Positions 57,505 through 64,000 of a DNA stretch of 64,000 nucleotides are shown one piece after another (the first letter of the stretch is position 1; every line of letters begins with the position of its first letter). Source of the DNA: Paragorgia papillata (lineage: Eukaryota; Cnidaria; Anthozoa; Scleralcyonacea; Coralliidae). Position numbers and translations under genes: made by a program. The stretch is taken from the NCBI GenBank assembly GCA_035771165.1, contig JAWNZC010000088.1, positions 1,098,501 through 1,162,500 of the forward strand, read 5' to 3'. Below the pieces are notes generated by a model, which saw only the letters and a program-made list of their open reading frames with translations, did no database searches and had not been told where the DNA came from.

Positions 57505-59682
57505 TTAAGAGCGCATCTTATTAACATGAACAGTGTAAATTTCATGGTTTTTACTCCTGAAGGTATTCATTCCCCTTATTAAATCCTTTCCTGTAAACAG
57601 ACAGTTTTTGTAGTCCTCAACCGTAATGTTATTTTTAATTACATTTTTCTTTACTCCTTTACATTTTTTCTCTTCCTTACAACCAACAAGTCCAGTTTTC
57701 TCATCCTCCTCCTCAGCCATTTTAAGTGCATGAGCCTTTGATCTTATACCAACAAATTCTTTAATTTGCTTTGCTCCAGTTTCAAACTTCATTTTACCAA
57801 GAACCTTTTTGTTAACCCCGCACTTAATCCCGCTTGGATGGGAGCTTGGGAAATTGCTGGTGTCGAAGTGGGTTTCAACATCCTTGCTAATATCCTTGAA
57901 AACATCCTCTGTTTTAATCTCGTAACAAAGACTGTCGGTATCTGTAAATAATAGCTTTGACTTTTCTCCATACAAGGGTTTAATATAATTGTAATGGAAT
58001 TCGTACATAATTACCTTGCTTTTTTCTAAAGTACTCATTCCTAAATATATTGGCTTGTTTAACTTAACATGGGTTTTTCTCATATGGATGGCTGCTAGTT
58101 TTTCCTCAAATATGTTTATCGAATTGTAGTTTGACTTTTTTGCTAATTTTTCAGCTTGGTCTTCAAAGGATACAAGCCTAACATCAACCCTGTTTCGAAC
58201 ATTCTCCATTGTTTTACCAAAAACAGAGTTGTTCATGAGCTTGTAGAAATCCTTTTCAAAGTCATTTTTTGCTGCAGTTCTAAGATTTGTATTTAACATA
58301 ATGTAGGGTTTCATCCAAGATTTTTCAACGAATGAAATTCCTTTGTGGATTTTTTCCAGGATTAACCCGTTTTCCAGAATCTGGTTTAAAGTTTGGTAAT
58401 GGACTACATAATTTTTCTTGTCGTTGAGATTTCCAACAAGTTTTTCTACTCCATTAATTTTAAGCCTTTCTGCTGCAAATGGGAATTCATTATGGGAATC
58501 ATGGAGGTTTTCTGGATATTTAAGATCCACTTCTAAAATGCACCCTATTCCCTCCTCTCCATCTTTGGTCTCTACAAGGTATTTGTCCCAGTTCATTAGA
58601 TCTTCTTCTGGAATCCACTTAAAACCTCCAATAGGAAGTGGTTCTGTCATTGGACAACCATACAAATTGTTTTCGTCTAAATAAGATATGAAAACACTTT
58701 CCTGTTCTGGATTGTATTCTTTCATGTACTTGTTGTTAGCAACTGAATAGCGATGGGTTATTGTTGACATTCCCCCACGAATTCCTCTTTCAAACATTAA
58801 GTACATGTCTGGATCTGTTAAGAGGTCCAGTTTTTGGTTTGTTAATTTCATTAAGGCACACCAAGACAAACTAGGAGAGGTGTAAAACCACATTGGGTCG
58901 AGTTTGTAAGTTTCCATACAAACCTTCCTGAAATTTTGGATAACATCTGTTAGAAGAAGAACATCTGTTTTTAAATACAGATCATGGTAATCTCTTATTG
59001 TTTTACAACCAAACTCCTTCCATATAGTTTGTGCGTGGGAATAATCTGAATCGGAAATATGGGAATCATTTAATTTTGAGTAAAACTCATTTTTAGCTGG
59101 AAGTTTTGGGTAATCCATTTTTTTAAGATTTGTCATAAAATCATAAGGAAATATTCCTTTTTTCTTTAGCAGATTTAATTGTTCTTTTGTATTGTCCTTA
59201 AACATTTTTTCCGTATAATGGAAAGCCTTTCCATCCAAGTTGTTTACGAGGGAAGCTAACGAACTAGACATAAATTTTAAAGAATCTAAAAATCTTAATT
59301 CTAGTTGGACCCATTTTTTCTTTGGCACCCATTTTTCCTCTTTCTTTCCATCTACTTTTGGTTTTTTATACCAACCACCATCCATCCATAATTTTTTGTT
59401 AAAACTAATATATTTTTCATCGGTTTTTGGAATGCAACCGATAGGTCCATCTGATAATCCCAAACTTTTAATGAAAAGATGGGAATCATATCCTTCCAAA
59501 TTATGGAACAATACAGGAAAATGTTTTGCTTGGTGCATAGTTAAATTACAACTATTATGGGCAGCTCCACGGTATTTTCCATTAAGATGGTTGTGGTCTC
59601 TAACTTTGTCTGTACCCAACTCTTTTTCGCATACATAACAAATTTTAGCTAGTTGGAAATCCTTCTCATCTCCTTTTCCCAT
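57505..59682 (-). CDS. DNA polymerase B, C-terminal part (endonuclease VII-like finger, exonuclease, polymerase)
   Basis: 725 residues. An endonuclease VII-like zinc/His-Me region comes first (CYVCEKELG...DHNHLNGKYRGAAHNSCN, ~15-46). Next come exonuclease motifs II (HNLEGYDSHL, ~60-69) and III (YLKTDVLLL, ~236-244). Polymerase motifs follow: A (DENNLYGCPM, ~336-345), B (KLMNNSVFGK, ~481-490) and C (FTDTDS, ~579-584). All catalytic aspartates are present. This is the protein-primed family B type that copies linear element or viral DNA. It continues the frame at 59796-61346: the ~110 bp between are readable in this frame with no stop, so one frame change near 59800 separates the halves. The true start is therefore upstream. 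Confidence 0.92.
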   Translation of the reverse strand: MGKGDEKDFQLAKICYVCEKELGTDKVRDHNHLNGKYRGAAHNSCNLTMHQAKHFPVLFHNLEGYDSHLFIKSLGLSDGPIGCIPKTDEKYISFNKKLWMDGGWYKKPKVDGKKEEKWVPKKKWVQLELRFLDSLKFMSSSLASLVNNLDGKAFHYTEKMFKDNTKEQLNLLKKKGIFPYDFMTNLKKMDYPKLPAKNEFYSKLNDSHISDSDYSHAQTIWKEFGCKTIRDYHDLYLKTDVLLLTDVIQNFRKVCMETYKLDPMWFYTSPSLSWCALMKLTNQKLDLLTDPDMYLMFERGIRGGMSTITHRYSVANNKYMKEYNPEQESVFISYLDENNLYGCPMTEPLPIGGFKWIPEEDLMNWDKYLVETKDGEEGIGCILEVDLKYPENLHDSHNEFPFAAERLKINGVEKLVGNLNDKKNYVVHYQTLNQILENGLILEKIHKGISFVEKSWMKPYIMLNTNLRTAAKNDFEKDFYKLMNNSVFGKTMENVRNRVDVRLVSFEDQAEKLAKKSNYNSINIFEEKLAAIHMRKTHVKLNKPIYLGMSTLEKSKVIMYEFHYNYIKPLYGEKSKLLFTDTDSLCYEIKTEDVFKDISKDVETHFDTSNFPSSHPSGIKCGVNKKVLGKMKFETGAKQIKEFVGIRSKAHALKMAEEEDEKTGLVGCKEEKKCKGVKKNVIKNNITVEDYKNCLFTGKDLIRGMNTFRSKNHEIYTVHVNKMRS

Positions 59683-59795
59683 AATAACTGGTTTTGGGTT
59701 TTTTAAGTAAGTTTCCCAAATATCAGTTGCATGGCTTTCTAAAGCTTTAATGAACTTTTCCCCAATATTTTCATAATTGTATTTTTTTGTATAAC

Positions 59796-61346
59796 TTACA
59801 ATTTTCCAGGGAATACAGTTTCATCCGAACATACAATAGCAAAGCAATATCCACTTGGATCATGTTTTTGATAGTTTTGGGTAAAACTTTTTGTTTGGTC
59901 AAATTCCTTTGTTTTCAAAAGTTTTAACATGCACTCAAAATCAGCCACAAAGATGAAGGGAACTTCTTGGGTTTTTTTATAATCTTTTTTTTCCCAGCAC
60001 ATAATGGCATCTTTTTCTGAGGGATAGGTTTGTATTTGGGCGTCATGGTTTCTACAAACTGTTTCGTGTTGTTTAAGTTTTTCCTTTGATCCAAATGAAT
60101 TAAAACAAAAGTCGCAGATGTTTTTTTTAACCTTTTTTTTAGAAATTTGAGTAGATAACAGTCTTTCCTTATTTTTAATGCAGCTGTAATGACCATTCCA
60201 CCAAAACAGGTTTACAACATTTGTATAGTTTGTCCTGCTTATTTGCACTTGGTAAACCTTTTTAATTTCATCATCGAAACTAAAAACATTTACTCTTATT
60301 TTGTTGTTCTTTTCAAATTTGGAAATGTTCTTAATTTTAACAGGAAATTCCAATCCTTTGCAATCATAATTTTTTGTCTGCAGTTTGACATCCGCCCCAA
60401 CTCGTTCTAAGTTTGATCTTTTTGGATCAACAACCAAAATTTCAGAAATTGCTATAGAATACAGGAAACACAAGTTGTCTTTGTTTTTAGGATTGATGAT
60501 TGCTTTTTTCTTTTCCACTTGATTTGGAAGTGGCTCGTAACCTCCTCCATTTACAGGGTTATATTTCATTATTGAAATATGTAAGCTTTCAACAATCCTT
60601 ATGACCCATCCAGAACCTTTTCGTTGGTGGGATGATAGATTTTCAAGCATTTCTCTTTTCATAATTTTGTAATATTCAGTTACATCCTCTGGTGTTATCA
60701 TTGGGTACATTTTAGAGGTAAAATAGAAGGACTCCTCTGTTTCTGTTCCAGTTTCTAAATTTCTTTTTACTAAAATACATTTTAGTGTTGTTTTTACCTT
60801 TTTTGCTCTTTCAAAACTATTAAGTAATTTTTCAACAGCTGGTGTTGTTGTTTCTAAAAATGATATTGGGTACCTAAATCCTTGTCCAGATATTTTGTAT
60901 AATGCAGCTTTTCCATTTCCAAAGCTTCTAATAAGACTTGGCTCGCTATCCCTAAGTTGTTGAATAGTTTTTGTTTTCTTTTTGAAAATCCTTTTTAGTT
61001 TGTTTCCTAAAATTTGTCTGGTTTTTGCAATCTTAGAACTTCCTTTCCACTTATTAAAGTTAATAATTTTTTCCTGTCTTTTTTCCTCCCGTTTAATTTC
61101 CTTTGTCCATTTTCTAATCTCCATCTGCTTATTTTTCTTTTCTTCCTTTTCGTTAATCTTTTTTTGTAGTACAACTTCTTTCTTTTGTTCCTTAGATTTT
61201 TTTCTAAGAAGTTTTTCCTTTTGTTCTGCTTGTAGTTTGGCAAGCCTTTCAGGTTTAAAGGGTTTCATTTCGCGATCCCTTTGTAATTGTCGCCGTTTTC
61301 TTAAACGGGCATTTTCCCGTTTTTTAAGAAGTTTCTCGTTCTCCAT
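59796..61346 (-). CDS. DNA polymerase B, N-terminal part (accessory domain and exonuclease I motif)
   Basis: 516 residues. An N-terminal ~120 residues are strongly basic and coiled-coil-like (many KK and EK). A middle domain follows, with 'GSGWVIRIVESLHISIMKY', 'YEPLP' and 'NKDNLCFLYSIA', seen at the front of many metazoan Polinton-type polymerases. Then comes a C2H2-like finger (CDFCFNSFGSKEKLKQHETVC) and exonuclease motif I (FVADFECML) near the end. The frame terminates at 59796 by a shift in a short A run, after which the protein continues in the frame of the 57505-59682 segment. This could be a true disabling mutation or a homopolymer sequencing error. Together the halves span nearly 1300 codons. 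Confidence 0.88.
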   Translation of the reverse strand: MENEKLLKKRENARLRKRRQLQRDREMKPFKPERLAKLQAEQKEKLLRKKSKEQKKEVVLQKKINEKEEKKNKQMEIRKWTKEIKREEKRQEKIINFNKWKGSSKIAKTRQILGNKLKRIFKKKTKTIQQLRDSEPSLIRSFGNGKAALYKISGQGFRYPISFLETTTPAVEKLLNSFERAKKVKTTLKCILVKRNLETGTETEESFYFTSKMYPMITPEDVTEYYKIMKREMLENLSSHQRKGSGWVIRIVESLHISIMKYNPVNGGGYEPLPNQVEKKKAIINPKNKDNLCFLYSIAISEILVVDPKRSNLERVGADVKLQTKNYDCKGLEFPVKIKNISKFEKNNKIRVNVFSFDDEIKKVYQVQISRTNYTNVVNLFWWNGHYSCIKNKERLLSTQISKKKVKKNICDFCFNSFGSKEKLKQHETVCRNHDAQIQTYPSEKDAIMCWEKKDYKKTQEVPFIFVADFECMLKLLKTKEFDQTKSFTQNYQKHDPSGYCFAIVCSDETVFPGKL

Positions 61347-61546
61347 TTATTATAACGCAAAAAAAAATAATTTTTTTTATATATAATTAAAGGGAGATAT
61401 AATATTTATCTCCTTTTTCTTTTAATCTGACATTTTTTCCTAACCAGAAAATTTTTAATACCACACTTCCTTTTCCACACATTCGGGTTTCATTTCGCGT
61501 TTTCCAAAGAATTCCTAAATTAAAAAATTTAGGAATTTTTAACAAC

Positions 61547-61972
61547 TTAACGACTAACAGACCAATTTTTTCCTTTGTATGGAATTGTTAGCTTTTTCTT
61601 AATGTAGAATGGTATACAGCTTGGGTTTATTCCTAAACAGGTAGCTGCATTGTAAATACTTGGAAACTCTGTTTTTTCTCCATCTTTAGATGTAAATGTA
61701 ATTTTAACAGGTGTTCTAATGAAATCCCTGTTACATCTGTCAAATACTTCATTTTTAACCAATGGAATATTAAGGCTTTCGCACAATGGTTTTAAACTTA
61801 ACCTGTTTGCTCCTTTAATTTCTTTAATGAAAGCCATTTTTCGTAGCTCCTTTCTGTTTGAAATATAGTTTTCCTCATTAACTTTTCGAAGGAAATCTTG
61901 TAGTTCTCTTCTGTGTTGCATTTTTTTCTGGAACATTTCCTTAAGCTTTTCTGGTGTTAATTTGTTATTCAT
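61547..61972 (-). CDS. Small protein with NUMOD1-like C-terminus
   Basis: 141 residues. The N-terminal half is helical and basic (TPEKLKEMFQKKMQHRRELQ). The C-terminal ~50 residues (FPSIYNAATCLGINPSCIPF, YKGKNW) match the NUMOD1 pattern, a DNA-binding helix-turn-helix module usually attached to homing endonucleases. No nuclease domain is attached. The start of this protein resembles the C-terminus of the next gene upstream on the - strand (61996-62778: KLKKMFQKKMQDRRKL), suggesting an internal duplication or an originally continuous protein. Confidence 0.65.
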   Translation of the reverse strand: MNNKLTPEKLKEMFQKKMQHRRELQDFLRKVNEENYISNRKELRKMAFIKEIKGANRLSLKPLCESLNIPLVKNEVFDRCNRDFIRTPVKITFTSKDGEKTEFPSIYNAATCLGINPSCIPFYIKKKLTIPYKGKNWSVSR

Positions 61973-61995
61973 TACTTTATTAGTACCTTTTCTTC

Positions 61996-62778
61996 CTATA
62001 ATTTTCTTCTGTCTTGCATTTTTTTCTGGAACATTTTCTTAAGTTTTTCTTTTTTTTCTTCTTCTTTTTTTTCTTCTTCTTTCCTTATTTTTTGCATTCT
62101 TATTTCTTCTTCTTTTTCAAGTTTTTCTTTTTGCTCCTGTAATTCTCTTCTGTTTTTGTTTTGCATTCTTATGTCGAGAATCATTTCCTTGAGCTCTTTT
62201 TCTTCCTTTTCCTTTTTTGTTGGTTTTGTTGGTATATCTTCTTTTAAAACACCTAAATACCCATAAATTTTAGGTTTTCTAAATTTTTGTAAACTTCGTT
62301 TGAAACCGTTTTCTTTAAATATTGTTTTTAATTCTTTTAAAGTGTAGAATTTTGTAAGGTCTATTTTTGAAAGAATGGTTTTTCTTATTTTTTCCTTATT
62401 ATTATTTTTTTCTTCTTGGTTTCCAAGTTCTTCTTCTGGTTCTGAGCTTATTTCTTGTGGTTCCAAACAACTAGAAACACTGTATAACAGGAACTGGTTA
62501 CAGTTAAATATTTTTATTAATTCTAACTCATTTTTCAAAAATTTTGAGTATTCTTTTGACTTATTTAGCAAAAAATTTGTAGTTTCTTCAGGGGATTCCG
62601 ATTCAAAAAATTTTATGTCGTCAATAATTTTTCTTCCACATGAAACCATCCGGAAATAGTGTTTCTTTTCTTCCCCTTCTGAACATGCCAACATTTGTAT
62701 ATTGTTGTTATGTGTTTGAAGAATTGGAATTGTAATACTGGTCCATTTTCTCATATCGGGTGTAAGGCTATAATTCAT
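61996..62778 (-). CDS. Unknown protein with long charged coiled coil
   Basis: 260 residues. The first ~110 have mixed character (MNYSLTPDMRKW). An acidic patch (EISSEPEEELGNQEE) follows, then a Lys/Glu-rich helix from ~185 to the end (KEKEEKELKEMI, KEEEKKEEEKKEKLKKMFQ). No family recognised. It sits 23 bp upstream of the NUMOD1-like gene and shares its MFQKKMQ.RR motif. It is probably an accessory gene of the Polinton-like element. Confidence 0.6.
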   Translation of the reverse strand: MNYSLTPDMRKWTSITIPILQTHNNNIQMLACSEGEEKKHYFRMVSCGRKIIDDIKFFESESPEETTNFLLNKSKEYSKFLKNELELIKIFNCNQFLLYSVSSCLEPQEISSEPEEELGNQEEKNNNKEKIRKTILSKIDLTKFYTLKELKTIFKENGFKRSLQKFRKPKIYGYLGVLKEDIPTKPTKKEKEEKELKEMILDIRMQNKNRRELQEQKEKLEKEEEIRMQKIRKEEEKKEEEKKEKLKKMFQKKMQDRRKL

Positions 62779-62979
62779 CTCTTTTATTATTCTGTTTTTT
62801 TGTTTTTGTGGTAAATTCGTTTCTTCTTAGAAATTTGTTGGGATTTTGTGTAACTCCTCAAACTCCTTCATCCTTTTTTCCCATTTTTTGTGTTGGATTA
62901 AAAAATTTTTTTTCCTTTCTTCTTTCCTTTCTTTTTTCTCTTAACTGTTGAAACATTTTGAAAATTTTCACCATTTATT

Positions 62980-63255
62980 CTATGGAATTCTCACTCCGTT
63001 CGCCTCGACTTCGTCTCGGTCTAAAGGAGGTTCTAAAGGTTGTCTTACTTCGTCTTGGTCCAAAGGAGGATCCAAAGGTGGAGGGTTTTTAGGAATACAA
63101 GAATAATTTTTTATTGTTTTGTTTGTCCATCCTATTTGTATATTTCCTTCCATTGTTAAATCTTCCTTACCAAAACTTATTCCAAATTGGAACCCCTTTT
63201 TTGTAATATGGTTTTTATTAAATTTTTCCTTTGGTCTACTTTTTGAGTTTCCCAT
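62980..63255 (-). CDS. Small protein with putative N-myristoylation signal
   Basis: 91 residues starting MGNSKSRP, which fits the N-myristoylation pattern (Gly2, Ser/Thr at 6 approximately) followed by basic residues. Such a start could direct the protein to membranes. The C-terminal third is a Pro/Asp repeat: PPLDPPLDQDEVRQPLEPPL then DRDEVEANGV, visible as a ~36-bp DNA repeat at 62998-63080. No known family. Likely an accessory gene of the element. Confidence 0.55.
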   Translation of the reverse strand: MGNSKSRPKEKFNKNHITKKGFQFGISFGKEDLTMEGNIQIGWTNKTIKNYSCIPKNPPPLDPPLDQDEVRQPLEPPLDRDEVEANGVRIP

Positions 63256-63514
63256 TTTATTTTCCTAATCCAAAAGAATTAGGAAACCAAAAAAATTTTA
63301 ATTATTCTTTTTTAACATCTTTTCAGTTCCTTTAAAAGTAAAAAGTTTCCACATCCTGTCTCGCCACTTCGTCTCGGTTTTTAAAGGGTTTCTTGGAATT
63401 AGGTTTTTCCTATCTTCCTCTTTTTTAAATGAGATTACCATTTTGTTTTGAAATGGGAAATTAAAATAATAATACGTTTTCCTGACATTAACAGGTTAGG
63501 AAAACAGCAAAAAC
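63256..63514 (-). other. Short gap with no assigned gene
   Basis: T-rich on +, with repeated TTAGGAAA-type pieces. A fragment resembling the CACTTCGTCTCGGTT motif of the neighbouring repeat occurs at 63365. No gene is supported. Confidence 0.5.
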
Positions 63515-64000
63515 TTAATTAGTATTAGTTCTATCGTTATTGGAATCATTAGTGTTGCTACTATTGCTGTTTTCATCAGGATTTTCATTATTTTGTACTG
63601 TATCATTTTTATTTGTTGGTTTTCTCACTTCGTTCGCTTGGCTTTGCTCTGCTTCGCTTCGGTTCCTCGGTTCCCAAACATGTTTTACAACTGTTAATCC
63701 TCCAGATAACAATCCAACCATTGGAATGTATGGAGATATTTTTGTTACAATGGATTTAATATCATCGCAAAATAGTTTGTTCGCCATTAGTTCTTCATCT
63801 AGCTCTCCATCATTTTTTATTAGGTCCAACTGCTCCATTAATGCTGAAAATTTGGTTATAAATGTTTCTGTTAATAGAGTGTTAACACGATCCTGTTGTA
63901 TTCTGTCGTAATTTACCTTAATTTTTGCAAGTGCGGAATTAGATGCTTTTTTAAGATATTTTTCCGAATATTTGATTTCATTTTTAGCGGATAAGTTGAT
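63515..64000 (-). CDS. Unknown protein, open at the window edge
   Basis: The - strand frame ending at 63515 has no stop up to 64000, so the internal Met at 63838 need not be the start. The visible part is helical and charged (YLKKASNSALAKIK, NYDRIQQDRVN). It is followed by a likely membrane segment (ISPYIPMVGLLSGGLTVV) and a hydrophilic Asn/Asp/Ser-rich tail (NENPDENSNSSNTNDSN). A single membrane span with a disordered tail is plausible. No family recognised; it is probably part of the Polinton-like element. Confidence 0.6.
   Translation of the reverse strand: MNLSAKNEIKYSEKYLKKASNSALAKIKVNYDRIQQDRVNTLLTETFITKFSALMEQLDLIKNDGELDEELMANKLFCDDIKSIVTKISPYIPMVGLLSGGLTVVKHVWEPRNRSEAEQSQANEVRKPTNKNDTVQNNENPDENSNSSNTNDSNNDRTNTN

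Larger units (their letters stand above)
56835..64000. mobile_element. Polinton/Maverick- or adintovirus-like element, one flank
   Basis: From 57505 to the window end every reading frame is on the - strand and T-rich on +, unlike the DNA before it. The polymerase B is of the protein-primed type found in Polintons and adintoviruses. The left boundary is guessed at AGTGTATAAAGG (56835), right after the fold-back. Polinton termini often start AG, but the other end and the 6-bp target duplication are out of view. Capsid, ATPase, protease and integrase genes are not seen. Confidence 0.65.

Overview
The window is nuclear DNA of an animal. Genes have GT-AG introns, the DNA is AT-rich, and almost all of it is repeats and transposons. 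The gene families seen suggest an early-branching aquatic metazoan such as a sponge or cnidarian: a DUF6589-like transposase, integrase-type transposases paired with HECT ubiquitin ligases, a Penelope element, and a Polinton/adintovirus-type polymerase B. No host housekeeping gene was found. The species is not determined.

Layout. 1-10775 is a satellite array of ~205-bp monomers with higher-order duplicated blocks. It resumes at 24271-25433 and 37382-~37580, because two large transposons lie inside it. Element T1 (10776-24270) carries a zinc-finger/RecQ helicase gene on the + strand (10907-14626). It also carries a long 8-exon gene on the - strand (24030-15075), joined here from splice sites with consistent phase, encoding a DUF6589-like protein with internal ankyrin repeats. 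Element A (25434-37381) has terminal inverted repeats (TIRs) packed with TTCCGTA units, a broken integrase-like transposase (+) and a HECT ligase gene (-).

Element B (~37947-55914) has the same plan with unrelated TIR sequence made of ~20-bp units containing TGACTCA. Its transposase (39520-44585) is split by a LINE, and its HECT gene (54220-45290) holds a Penelope-like element in an intron. All three elements have two convergent genes reading inward from the ends. Many small TIR elements, hAT-type deletion derivatives with 8-bp target duplications, fold-back palindromes and microsatellites fill the introns.

From about 56835 to the window end lies one flank of a Polinton/Maverick- or adintovirus-like element. 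It has a small C2H2 protein, a protein-primed-type DNA polymerase B split by one frame change, and four accessory reading frames. Capsid, ATPase, protease and integrase genes were not seen and would lie beyond 64000.

The most interesting points are T1 as a helicase-carrying transposon with an ankyrin-containing transposase, and the repeated transposase + HECT ligase architecture in two sequence-unrelated elements. Gene models were assembled by eye and need transcripts or homology searches for confirmation.
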